Below the pieces are notes generated by a model. The model worked only from the letters and a program-made list of their open reading frames with translations. It was not told the origin of the DNA and did no database searches. A stretch of 64,000 nucleotides of DNA from Oxalobacteraceae bacterium (GTDB taxonomy: Bacteria; Pseudomonadota; Gammaproteobacteria; Burkholderiales; Burkholderiaceae_D): the NCBI GenBank assembly GCA_030698225.1, contig JAUYNR010000038.1:80156-144155 (forward strand), in the 5' to 3' direction. Below are positions 51,036 to 64,000 of the stretch, piece after piece (position 1 is the first letter of the stretch; each line of letters starts with the position of its first letter). Position numbers and translations under genes: made by a program.

Positions 51036-51587
51036 CTAGTTGTACGCAACCGTGACCGTGAAGGTTCCGGTGTACGCCCCGGCCACCTGGCTTGCTACCG
51101 TGGTGACGGTTGCACCCACCAGCAGGGTCTGTGCACCCGCCGTCAGCGTCCCCGTGCCAGAAGGGTTGCTGACAAAAGAACTCACGGTCATGTTTTTAGT
51201 GACGCCGACAGCATCGTCGGTCGAGATCGTGCTAGTGGTCGGCAGCGTAATGGCATAGGTCAGCGTGCTATCGCCTGTGACGGCAAAGCTGGCTGCGCCA
51301 AAGGCGTTCTGTCCCGTCCCTACGCCGAGTGCACCGGTCAGAGTTCGCGCACCAGCCGTGTCAATCGCCACCGTCTGGGCGGCTGCGCTGGTGGAAAACG
51401 ATCCGAAGCGCAAGTTAGGGCTGCTGGCGGCGATGGCGATCGGGGTGACCACCGTCGCATCGGCAGTGCCCGTGCCATCTGCTGCGGAAGCGTTGATAAC
51501 AAAGCCAGCGCCGCCCAGCACGACGGCTGATGCCAGTGCCGCCTTCAATGCGTGGCGGCCGAATGTCGAAAATTTTCCTGATTTCAT
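51036..51587 (-). CDS. DUF4402 fimbrial subunit, first (probable major) gene
   Basis: The 183-residue secreted protein has a signal peptide ending near INASAADG and the DUF4402 pattern: PNLRFGSFSTSAAAQTVAID, LTYAITLPTTSTI, TLLVGATVTTVASQVAGAY and the C-terminal TFTVTVAYN. It is rich in Thr, Ala, Ser and Val and nearly free of cysteine, as expected for a donor-strand fibre subunit. AAGGA lies seven bases upstream of the ATG. It is the first gene of the module and is followed by a strong terminator, which fits a major subunit. Confidence 0.84.
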   Translation of the reverse strand: MKSGKFSTFGRHALKAALASAVVLGGAGFVINASAADGTGTADATVVTPIAIAASSPNLRFGSFSTSAAAQTVAIDTAGARTLTGALGVGTGQNAFGAASFAVTGDSTLTYAITLPTTSTISTDDAVGVTKNMTVSSFVSNPSGTGTLTAGAQTLLVGATVTTVASQVAGAYTGTFTVTVAYN

Positions 51588-51789
51588 GATTATTCCTTGG
51601 TTAATGAATCACATATACGTCAACAAAAATATCAACACGCGTCCGTAAGACCTTGCTTGCGTAGTTTCACTATAGTCCCACTATATAATTGCCTCAAGGA
51701 ATTATTTCTCAAAAGAATCATTCAATCATAAACCACCAGTTAGCCGCAGGATGCTGGCGCGCGATACACCATAGGTCCGGACAGTGCGC

Positions 51790-54369
51790 TCACGAATGCC
51801 CATTCTTCCGCATGTCGATGATCTCATCGCACTGGCTGTCGGATGTCGTGCTTGGGCGGTCTTGCATCGGCTTGCCGTGGATCAGCCAATGGTGCTCGAA
51901 CGCTTCCCGCAGTTGATCGCGTAAGACCTGGTCGTCCCACGGCTTGGTAAAGAATCGATACACGGCGCCGCCGTTGATCGCGTCAATGACCGAGGTCAGC
52001 TCCGTATAACCGGAGAGGATGATGCGTATCGTGTCAGGGTACAGTTCCTTCACCTTGCCCAAAAAAGCGGTGCCGGTCATCGAGGGCATGCGTTGATCGC
52101 TGACGATCACTTGCACCTTATGCGTGGCCAGCAATTCGAAGCCTTCGGCCGGTGTATGGGCCTGAAGAATCTGATAATCGTCCTGGCGAAACAGGCGTGC
52201 GAGCGCGCTGAGCACACTCGGTTCATCGTCGAGTAGCAACACGGTACGTTGCCGTCCAGCCGTCTCCGGCATCACGGGCAGGCCGACATTGCTCTGCAGC
52301 ATCGCCGAGAGCGCGTCCGCAGCAACCGGCCGGCTGAAGTAAAAGCCTTGCACCGCGTCGCATTTATTGGTGCTCAGGAAGCCCAGTTGTCCCTGCGTTT
52401 CCACGCCTTCGGCAACTGTCTTCATCTTCAACGACTGGGCCAACAAGATAATGCCCTTGGTGAGCGATGCATCGTCGGCGTCGGTGGTGACGTTGCGGAT
52501 AAAGCTGCGGTCGATTTTGAGAACATCGATTGGAAATCGCTTGAGGTAAGACAGGCTGGAATAGCCGGTGCCGAAGTCGTCGAGCGTTAGGACGACTCCG
52601 AGCTCTTTGATTTCACGCAGCGCTTTGAGCATGACATCGCTGTCGCTCATCAGCACGCTTTCGGTGAGTTCGAGCTCGAGATGGCGGGCAGCGAGTCCGG
52701 TCTCGGCGAGCACCTGACGCACCAGTTGCGCGATGTCTTGCTGTTCGAACTGGCGTACCGACAAATTGACAGCGACCGACAAGTCGTCAAAGCCCATATC
52801 GTGCCACTTCCTGGTCTGGGCGCAGGCCGTGCGCAAGACCCATTCGCCAATCGGGACGATCAGCCGCGTTTCTTCGGCCAGGCCGATGAAGCTGTCCGGC
52901 TGCACCATCCCATGCTCCGGATGGCGCCAGCGCAGGAGCGCTTCCACCCCGCTGACCCTGCCGCTGCGCAGATCGACCTTGGGCTGATAATGGACTTCGA
53001 ATTGCTGGCGTTCGAGCGCCGTGCGCAGCGCATTTGCCAGCGTCACACGTTGCTTGGCGCGCAGACTCATTTCTTGCGCGTAAAACTGGAAACAGTTACG
53101 CCCTCTGTCCTTTGCGTCGTACATCGCGGCATCGGCGTTCTTGAGCAGCACATCATGGGTGTCGCCATCGTCGGGGAAGACGCTCACGCCGATGCTGGCG
53201 GTCACATGCAGTTCATGGGCGTCGGCGATGAAGGACTGGGCAAACGTGTCCAGCACTCTTTGCGCCATGCTGCCCACGTCCCTGCCGTCGTCGGCCAGGC
53301 CAAGCAGGACGAGCACGAATTCGTCCCCTCCCAGGCGCGCCACCGTGTCGCACTCACGGATCGCCCCCTTGAGTCGGGCTGCGACCATCTTGAGCAAGGA
53401 ATCACCGACCGCATGGCCGAAGCCGTCGTTAATGAACTTGAATCCATCCAGATCCAGGCACAGCATGGCCAACTGTTGCCCGGTCCGGCGGGCCAGCGAG
53501 ATCGACTGCGTCACGCGGTCGTTCAACAGAGTGCGATTGGGCAGGTTCGTCAGCGCATCGTAGTTGGTAAGGTAACCGATACGCGCCTCCATCCGCTTGC
53601 GCTGCGTGATATCTTGCAGCGTTCCGGACAACAAAACGGGCCGGCCATCGGCGTCGAACATGACTTCCGCTTTCCCATGGACGATGCGCTCAGTGCCATC
53701 CGGGCGCAGCAGGCGATGCTCGACATCATAAGCGCCCCCCTGTTCGAGCGTTTCTCGCAGCGCCGTTTCGATTTGTGGCCGGTCTGCCGGATGCACCAGC
53801 GCCAGGAAACCCTGATGGGTTTGTTCAAATGTCCCGGATCTGACCCCGCAGATCCGATACATTTCCTCCGACCAGGTTGTGCTGTCTGGCTCCACACGCC
53901 ACTCCCAGCTCCCGACCGAGGTCAACCGCCGGGCTTTCGCCAACTGAAAGTCACTCCTGACGACATCGCGCAACAGGTCGCTCGCTTTCAACATGTAGCG
54001 CACCCGATGTCCCAATATCGGCCAATCGATCGGTTTGCCGATGAAATCGGTGGCGCCGGCTTCATAGGCCTGATGGATCGAGTCGCTGTCCTCGGGGGCG
54101 GTGAGCATCAGGATGGGAGTGAGCTCGGCGCCTGGAATCAGGAGCGCTTGGCGGCAGACCGCGAAGCCGTCCATGTCGGACATCATGACGCCAAGCAGGA
54201 TGATATCGGGCCCCAGTGCCGCAATGGAGGACAGACCAGACGCCCCGCCGTTCGCCTCCTCCACCTGCAGCCCGAGCTTTTCCAGCGCGTCGCGGGCGAG
54301 CAGCCGGATCGACGGATCACCATCGATTACTAGCGCAATCGCTGCCTGTCCTGCCTGCCTGTACTTCAT
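51790..54369 (-). CDS. REC-PAS-GGDEF-EAL-REC cyclic-di-GMP signalling protein
   Basis: The 859-residue protein has a receiver domain (about 8-125), a PAS domain (145-270), GGDEF (290-440; ARLGGDEFVLVLL), EAL (455-700; GVEALLRWRHP, DDFGTGYSSLSYLKRFP) and a second receiver (717-835). GGDEF and EAL motifs look intact, so it may make and degrade c-di-GMP. The first receiver lacks its phospho-acceptor: LLGVMMSDMDG has Gly60 where Asp is expected, and its acidic pair is IDGD. The second receiver (VIVSDQRMP) is intact. GGAGGT seven bases upstream supports the chosen ATG (MKYRQAG). Confidence 0.93.
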   Translation of the reverse strand: MKYRQAGQAAIALVIDGDPSIRLLARDALEKLGLQVEEANGGASGLSSIAALGPDIILLGVMMSDMDGFAVCRQALLIPGAELTPILMLTAPEDSDSIHQAYEAGATDFIGKPIDWPILGHRVRYMLKASDLLRDVVRSDFQLAKARRLTSVGSWEWRVEPDSTTWSEEMYRICGVRSGTFEQTHQGFLALVHPADRPQIETALRETLEQGGAYDVEHRLLRPDGTERIVHGKAEVMFDADGRPVLLSGTLQDITQRKRMEARIGYLTNYDALTNLPNRTLLNDRVTQSISLARRTGQQLAMLCLDLDGFKFINDGFGHAVGDSLLKMVAARLKGAIRECDTVARLGGDEFVLVLLGLADDGRDVGSMAQRVLDTFAQSFIADAHELHVTASIGVSVFPDDGDTHDVLLKNADAAMYDAKDRGRNCFQFYAQEMSLRAKQRVTLANALRTALERQQFEVHYQPKVDLRSGRVSGVEALLRWRHPEHGMVQPDSFIGLAEETRLIVPIGEWVLRTACAQTRKWHDMGFDDLSVAVNLSVRQFEQQDIAQLVRQVLAETGLAARHLELELTESVLMSDSDVMLKALREIKELGVVLTLDDFGTGYSSLSYLKRFPIDVLKIDRSFIRNVTTDADDASLTKGIILLAQSLKMKTVAEGVETQGQLGFLSTNKCDAVQGFYFSRPVAADALSAMLQSNVGLPVMPETAGRQRTVLLLDDEPSVLSALARLFRQDDYQILQAHTPAEGFELLATHKVQVIVSDQRMPSMTGTAFLGKVKELYPDTIRIILSGYTELTSVIDAINGGAVYRFFTKPWDDQVLRDQLREAFEHHWLIHGKPMQDRPSTTSDSQCDEIIDMRKNGHS

Positions 54370-54776
54370 GCGCCGGACCTCCATAGAAAACCATTGTCGA
54401 TGCATCGGTACGGTCCGCACCCGAGAACGTCGGCATGACCGGAAATAGCAATTCGTTTCATTGATGTTTCTGTATTCAATCCGAGGGTGCAGAAGCGCAA
54501 TGTCTTGCTCGAAAGACCTGAATGGATTTTTTCAGGGCGCTAATTGCCGTAGAAAGCATCACGCTGTTTATATTGCATCATAGCAATTTTTTTTAATGAA
54601 CGTACATACACATATTGCAATGCAGCGCGAACGATATTCTACGAACACTTTCAAAGTGTTATTAACAGCATCCGACAGCTTCTTGGCAGAAGTGTTTCCA
54701 TGTTTGAAAAGTGCTACGAAATAAAGTATTTTCGTGTCTTTCGTGGACAATGTGCGTCAGAGATCACCAATAAACA

Positions 54777-54850
54777 TGGGGTATGCAAAAAAACATGGCA
54801 TTTCACGCATATATTTATGCAACAACAAAAAATACACATAACAGTATAAA
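54777..54850 (+). repeat. Dispersed 74-bp intergenic element, copy 9
   Basis: It begins TGGGGTATGCAAAAAAACAT, has a GCATA/TATGC central stem, and ends AAAATACACATAACAGTATAAA. Its tail runs straight into the A-run of the gltD terminator hairpin. One frame is open through the whole copy. Confidence 0.8.
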
Positions 54851-54887
54851 AAACCTGCCGGATCTTGCGATGCGGCAGGTTTTTTTG
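54848..54887 (-). terminator. Intrinsic terminator of gltBD
   Basis: On the minus strand AAACCTGCCGCATCGCAAGA opens a stem that closes with CGGCAGGTTTTTT. It lies 18 bases after the gltD stop. A and T runs on both sides suggest it can also act in the other direction. Confidence 0.85.
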
Positions 54888-54904
54888 TGACGGCAGGTCC
54901 AGTG

Positions 54905-56368
54905 TTAGCGCGGCAGCACCGAGCTCCCCATCAGGAATTCATCCACCGCACGTGCACACTGGCGGCCTTCGCGGATCGCCCATACCACCAGCGATTGGCC
55001 GCGCCGGATGTCGCCGGCGGCGAATACCTTGGCGGCCGAGGTTTTATAGCAACCGTCGCCGTCGGTCGTGGCGCGGGCATTGCCGCGCACGTCCTTCTCG
55101 ACCCCGAACGCATCGAGCACCTGTTGCACCGGCGACACGAATCCCATCGCCAGCAACACCAGATCGGCCTTCATCGAGAATTCGGAATCCGGCACTTCGA
55201 CCATCTTGCCGTCTTGCCACTCGACCCGGCAGGCGACCAGCTTTTCGACCTTGCCGTTCTTGCCTTCGAGCCGCTTGGTCGCGACCGCCCAATCGCGCTC
55301 GCAGCCTTCCTCGTGCGAGGAAGAGGTGCGCAGCTTGGTCGGCCAGTACGGCCACACCAGCGGCTTGTTTTCCTGCTCCGGCGGCTGCGGCATCAGTTCG
55401 AACTGGGCCACGCTGGCGGCGCCGTGGCGGTTCGAGGTGCCGACGCAATCGGAGCCGGTGTCGCCGCCGCCGATCACCACCACATGCTTGCCGCTCGCCT
55501 TGATCTGGTCTTTCAGCTTGTCGCCGGCGTTGACCTTGTTCTGCAGCGGCAGGAAATCCATCGCGAAATGCACGCCCTTCAGTTCGCGTCCAGGCACCGG
55601 CAAGTCGCGCGGCTGTTCCGCGCCGCCGGCGATGACGACTGCATCGAAATCTTTTTCCAGCTGCTCGGGAGCGATGGTTTCGGTCGCCCAGTTGTTCACG
55701 TTCTGCGGGAAATCCTTGCCGACGAACACGCCGGTACGGAACACCACGCCTTCGGCCTGCATCTGTTCGACGCGGCGGTCGATATGCGACTTTTCCAGCT
55801 TGAAGTCGGGAATGCCATAGCGCAACAAACCGCCGACCCGGTCGCTCTTCTCGAACACCGTGACGTCGTGGCCGACGCGCGCCAGTTGCTGGGCGGCGGC
55901 CATGCCGGCCGGGCCGGAGCCGACTACTGCCACTTTCTTGCCGGTCTTGCAGCCGGCCGGCTGCGCTGCAACCCAGCCGTTCTCCCACCCCTTGTCGATG
56001 ATGAAATGCTCGATCGACTTGATGCCGACCGGCGCTTCATTGATGCCGAGCGTGCAGGCCGCCTCGCACGGGGCCGGACAGATGCGCCCGGTGAATTCCG
56101 GAAAATTATTGGTCGAATGCAAGGTCTCCAGCGCCGCACGGTAGTTGCCGTGATACACCAGATCGTTCCAGTCGGGGATGATGTTGTTGACCGGGCAGCC
56201 GTTGTTGCAGAACGGGATGCCGCAATCCATGCAGCGCGCACCCTGGATCTTGGCCGTGGCGTCGCTCAGGTGCAGCACAAATTCCTTGTAGTTCTTCAGC
56301 CGCGCGGCGGGCGGCAGATAAGTTTCTTCCTGGCGCTGGAATTCCATAAAACCGGTTACTTTACCCAT
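54905..56368 (-). CDS. gltD: GltD, glutamate synthase small subunit
   Basis: GltD feeds electrons from NADPH through FAD and [4Fe-4S] clusters to GltB. The N-terminal ferredoxin-like domain has cysteine clusters [13 protein letters not shown] and CPAPCEAAC. The FAD-binding [18 protein letters not shown] and NADPH-binding [20 protein letters not shown] follow. I chose [13 protein letters not shown] as start, giving 487 residues. It lies 77 bases after gltB. Confidence 0.96.
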   Translation of the reverse strand: MGKVTGFMEFQRQEETYLPPAARLKNYKEFVLHLSDATAKIQGARCMDCGIPFCNNGCPVNNIIPDWNDLVYHGNYRAALETLHSTNNFPEFTGRICPAPCEAACTLGINEAPVGIKSIEHFIIDKGWENGWVAAQPAGCKTGKKVAVVGSGPAGMAAAQQLARVGHDVTVFEKSDRVGGLLRYGIPDFKLEKSHIDRRVEQMQAEGVVFRTGVFVGKDFPQNVNNWATETIAPEQLEKDFDAVVIAGGAEQPRDLPVPGRELKGVHFAMDFLPLQNKVNAGDKLKDQIKASGKHVVVIGGGDTGSDCVGTSNRHGAASVAQFELMPQPPEQENKPLVWPYWPTKLRTSSSHEEGCERDWAVATKRLEGKNGKVEKLVACRVEWQDGKMVEVPDSEFSMKADLVLLAMGFVSPVQQVLDAFGVEKDVRGNARATTDGDGCYKTSAAKVFAAGDIRRGQSLVVWAIREGRQCARAVDEFLMGSSVLPR

Positions 56369-56445
56369 TGTTATCCTCTGTCTTGTCTGTCCCTGCCTGC
56401 TGCGGCCGCTAACGGCCGCAGCAGGCGGGGAGTTCACCATGCAAT

Positions 56446-61131
<4,686 letters not shown>

Positions 61132-61166
61132 AGCCGTTCTCCACTGCTTGATAAGTTTGAGTGTGA

Positions 61167-61195
61167 AGAATAGTGCAGCGCAATAAAAAATTCAA
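61167..61195 (-). promoter_or_regulatory. Candidate sigma-70 promoter of gltBD
   Basis: On the minus strand TTGAAT and TATTCT are separated by 17 bases, placing transcription start about 30 bases upstream of the gltB ATG. A GGAG ribosome binding site lies within the leader. No regulator site was identified. Confidence 0.5.
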
Positions 61196-61334
61196 TAACA
61201 ACAATTAGGGTCGGAGTAAAATTAAATGCGCATAACTTTATTATTTCAATTAAATAGGGACATAGTAATTTTGGCGATCTCAACAGAACTGCCGGGCGCG
61301 ATACCGCCACATCGCAGCACGCTTGGCGTCAATT

Positions 61335-61409
61335 AATATACAGGATTAGGTATTTATTAATACGGCAATTAAATATTGCGGCAGTAGTGGTGTTTTTTCA
61401 TATACTCCT
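61335..61409 (-). repeat. Dispersed 74-bp intergenic element, copy 10
   Basis: On the minus strand it begins AGGAGTATATGAAAAAACAC, has a CGCAAT/ATTGC central stem, and ends with AAATACC and TGTATATT. It lies upstream of gltB and 158 bases from the CRISPR array, facing the half copy next to the array. Confidence 0.78.
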
Positions 61410-61528
61410 TATATTTCTCGAAATTAGTGAGCGCTCGGTCGAATCCTCGTCCGGCGACATACATATGCCAATATTGGGTTTCGCTGCGCTCAGCACCAAC
61501 CTTCCTATGTTGCACATAAAAATTGTGG

Positions 61529-61563
61529 TGGAGTATGCCAAATAACTTGCAATTTTGAGCGCC
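61529..61563 (+). repeat. Half copy of the dispersed element beside the CRISPR array
   Basis: TGGAGTATGCCAAATAACTT followed by GCAATTTTGAGCGC matches the head half of the family with one extra base. The central stem's right arm and the AAAATACA tail are missing. Five bases later the last, degenerate CRISPR repeat begins. Confidence 0.55.
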
Positions 61564-61567
61564 TGCA

Positions 61568-64000
61568 TTTGTGAGCTGCCTGTGCGGCAGTGAACGTGAC
61601 GTATTTGCAGCGCTATACATTGCTGGCTTTCTGAGCTGCCTGTGCGGCAGTGAACGATGCATCCGGCCAGCCGGTGACAACTTCGCTTTTCTGAGCTGCC
61701 TGTGCGGCAGTGAACTGCGCGTCGGTGCGGTGGTCGAAACCGTCTTTTTTCTGAGCTGCCTGTGCGGCAGTGAACGTCGTCGTCACCGTGTAGAACCCGG
61801 CTGCGATTTTCTGAGCTGCCTGTGCGGCAGTGAACTCCGCTAGCGCATACACGTATTTCCCGCGCTTTTTCTGAGCTGCCTGTGCGGCAGTGAACTTCCC
61901 GATGAACGACGCATCCCGCGTGTCGTCTTTCTGAGCTGCCTGTGCGGCAGTGAACCAGGGAACCCGCAACAAAGCCGACATCATAGCTTTCTGAGCTGCC
62001 TGTGCGCCAGTGAACCGGGCGCGCTACGGCAGCCGGATTGCCGGCACTTTCTGAGCTGCCTGTGCGGCAGTGAACTCCAAAGTTTGTTGACCATATAAGT
62101 GGAGATATTTCTGAGCTGCCTGTGCGGCAGTGAACAGGCCGAACGCGACATCTTTAAGTTGGAGTATTTTCTGAGCTGCCTGTGCGGCAGTGAACGGTAT
62201 TGGCGCGTCCGTTACCGCGTCCAGCAATTTCTGAGCTGCCTGTGCGGCAGTGAACGCGCCAGCGGCCTCAACCTGCGTCAGCTACTGTTTCTGAGCTGCC
62301 TGTGCGGCAGTGAACAAGAATGACGCGTTGAAGGTTGTTGTCTACCTTTCTGAGCTGCCTGTGCGGCAGTGAACTAGGCGGCGCGCAGGCGCTTGTTGGC
62401 GACATTTTTCTGAGCTGCCTGTGCGGCAGTGAACGGGAACAGAACGCTGACCGATGCGGATGTCGATTTCTGAGCTGCCTGTGCGGCAGTGAACCCGGGC
62501 AAGCCGATGTAGTTGACATTGCCGAATTTCTGAGCTGCCTGTGCGGCAGTGAACGCAGGTCGGCTTGATTTCGATTTCAAAAGTCATTTCTGAGCTGCCT
62601 GTGCGGCAGTGAACGGTCCTGCACCAGCGCGATCGCGGCCGCGTCCTTTCTGAGCTGCCTGTGCGGCAGTGAACAGGCCAACGGTGTCAGCTTCTTCGTC
62701 GATGACTTTCTGAGCTGCCTGTGCGGCAGTGAACGTTACGTTCCAATCACCCTGTTTGATGCCGATTTTCTGAGCTGCCTGTGCGACAGTGAACTGGAAA
62801 AAACCGACCAGTACGTCAGCTTTTGCTTTCTGAGCTGCCTGTGCGGCAGTGAACACCTACACGCTGTCATCGGCGCATCCGGCACCTTTCTGAGCTGCCT
62901 GTGCGGCAGTGAACGCAGAAAATCATGGCGCAAGGGTCAAGTGGATTTTCTGAGCTGCCTGTGCGGCAGTGAACGAGAAGAAGAAGGAAGGCATCGGCCG
63001 CTGCCGTTTCTGAGCTGCCTGTGCGGCAGTGAACAGCAGCGTGGCATAGGCGGCGCGGCCCGCTTCTTTCTGAGCTGCCTGTGCGGCAGTGAACGCACCG
63101 GCATGGGCATGTCAATGGCATCTGCTTTTCTGAGCTGCCTGTGCGGCAGTGAACTCCATCCGGTCCCCTTGTCGTGCGATTTTGCTTTTCTGAGCTGCCT
63201 GTGCGGCAGTGAACAGCGGAATGCCGTGCGCCGCAGCATTCCAGGCTTTCTGAGCTGCCTGTGCGGCAGTGAACCAGTTGATCAAGGAAGATTCCGAATC
63301 GCATCATTTCTGAGCTGCCTGTGCGGCAGTGAACTACGCGCCGCCGAGGGTGATGTCGGTGACGTTTTTCTGAGCTGCCTGTGCGGCAGTGAACGCGGCG
63401 CGCGATGCGGCCAATGCGATAGGCAATTTCTGAGCTGCCTGTGCGGCAGTGAACGTGATTCGCGGCCAGAGCGCCCGCAGCAGCAATTTCTGAGCTGCCT
63501 GTGCGGCAGTGAACAACGACCACCCGAAAGCCTGCATCGTGCTGGCTTTCTGAGCTGCCTGTGCGGCAGTGAACAATAGATGAAGCAGGGATTTGCCGCT
63601 GTGCCCTTTCTGAGCTGCCTGTGCGGCAGTGAACGCCACCGGGAACCCCCAATAGCGCTTTTCTCTTTTCTGAGCTGCCTGTGCGGCAGTGAACATCGCC
63701 AGCACAAGCATCGCGGAATTCCAGACTTTCTGAGCTGCCTGTGCGGCAGTGAACAGAGCAGATTGCCACCTTAACGAGCTGCACCCTTTCTGAGCTGCCT
63801 GTGCGGCAGTGAACGATATCGAGGCCGAGAAGATTTGCCGTTTCAATTTCTGAGCTGCCTGTGCGGCAGTGAACTAGCACCAGCCACTTTTCCAGTAGCG
63901 CATTATTTTCTGAGCTGCCTGTGCGGCAGTGAACAAATGGCAGCATCATTTGATCCTGCCGTATATTTTCTGAGCTGCCTGTGCGGCAGTGAACCGGTCG
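61568..64000 (-). CRISPR. Type I-F CRISPR array, 41 repeats visible, continues past the window
   Basis: A 28-base repeat recurs every 60 bases with 32-base spacers (one spacer is 31). On the minus strand it opens GTTCACTGCCGCACAGGCAG and ends CTCAGAAA. This matches the I-F form, with hairpin CTGCC-GCACA-GGCAG for Cas6f (Csy4) and an eight-base 5' handle. That orientation puts the leader beyond the right edge. The left end is the old end, where the terminal repeat has one change (TTTG for TTTC). Forty complete spacers are present, none duplicated by eye. Two internal repeats differ by one base (starting 61988 and 62767). No cas gene lies in the window. Confidence 0.97.

Larger units (their letters stand above)
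54370..54904. other. Gene-free stretch between the GGDEF-EAL gene and gltD
   Basis: No supported gene is present. From left to right it holds AT-rich sequence, an ATTTTCGTGTCTTTCGTGGA repeat word at 54728-54747 related to the one near 45.92 kb, the 74-bp element copy 9, and the gltD terminator. Confidence 0.5.

Noticed and set aside
54568..54750. A 60-codon minus-strand frame starting MSTKDTK
   Set aside because: Its start lies within the CCACGAAAGACACGAAA-type repeat and the rest is AT-rich with no family resemblance.
61571..63949. Long open frames across the CRISPR array, up to 360 codons, with the repeating peptides FLSCLCGSE, VHCRTGSSE and FTAAQAAQK
   Set aside because: The 60-base period is a multiple of three and the repeat has no stop in these frames, so repeated peptides appear automatically. 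They are not proteins.

Overview
The window looks like a chromosomal segment of a betaproteobacterium of the order Burkholderiales, probably near the Oxalobacteraceae. This is inferred from gene order and protein character, not from a database search. The backbone has the conserved order mlaFEDACB, ABC-2 exporter, bolA-like, murA, hisGDCBHAFIE, hinT, tatABC, degS-like, petABC, sspAB. A meso-diaminopimelate type MurE indicates a Gram-negative wall.

Layout from left to right. (1) 1-6.6 kb: the start of the dcw cell wall and division cluster on the minus strand (mraZ, rsmH, ftsL, ftsI, murE, murF, beginning of mraY), with a promoter and four 10-bp-phased MraZ boxes. (2) 6.8-12.3 kb: rnpB, an orphan OmpR-type regulator, hemA, prfA, dsbB, prmC. 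(3) 12.4-20.1 kb: a yeast-type cytosine deaminase, a SWIM/SNF2 helicase, tex, grxD, ubiX. (4) 20.3-27.9 kb: tRNA-Thr, sspBA, the cytochrome bc1 operon, mscL, a Nif3-family protein, a DegS-like protease, a DUF2461 protein. (5) 28-37.4 kb: tatABC, hinT and the his operon, with an orphan adenine methyltransferase between hisD and hisC. (6) 37.7-45.8 kb: hisG, murA, a BolA-like protein, an ABC-2 exporter, and the Mla lipid-transport operon. (7) 46-54.4 kb: an accessory module with a chaperone-usher system (two DUF4402 subunits, a chaperone, and an usher that starts with an AMIN domain) and a REC-PAS-GGDEF-EAL-REC signalling protein. (8) 54.9-61.1 kb: gltBD. (9) 61.6 kb to the right edge: a type I-F CRISPR array with 41 visible repeats and no cas gene in the window.

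The most unexpected pattern is a family of dispersed intergenic elements, nearly all 74-76 bp long. Ten are complete and one is a half copy. They share a GGAGTATG-like head, an A-rich stretch, a central stem whose arms change together between copies, and an AAAATACA...AGTATATT tail. Several lie against stop codons or terminators or split otherwise compact operons, and two sit beside the old end of the CRISPR array. At least three other repeat types occur: a 69-bp REP-like doublet, a TCGCTCCCCTC module, and CCACGAAA-type repeats.

Functionally the window is mostly envelope biogenesis (peptidoglycan, Mla, Tat, DsbB, MscL), respiration (bc1, whose Rieske protein is a Tat substrate), histidine and glutamate synthesis, and translation termination (prfA with prmC). 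Accessory layers add surface fibres, c-di-GMP turnover and phage defence.
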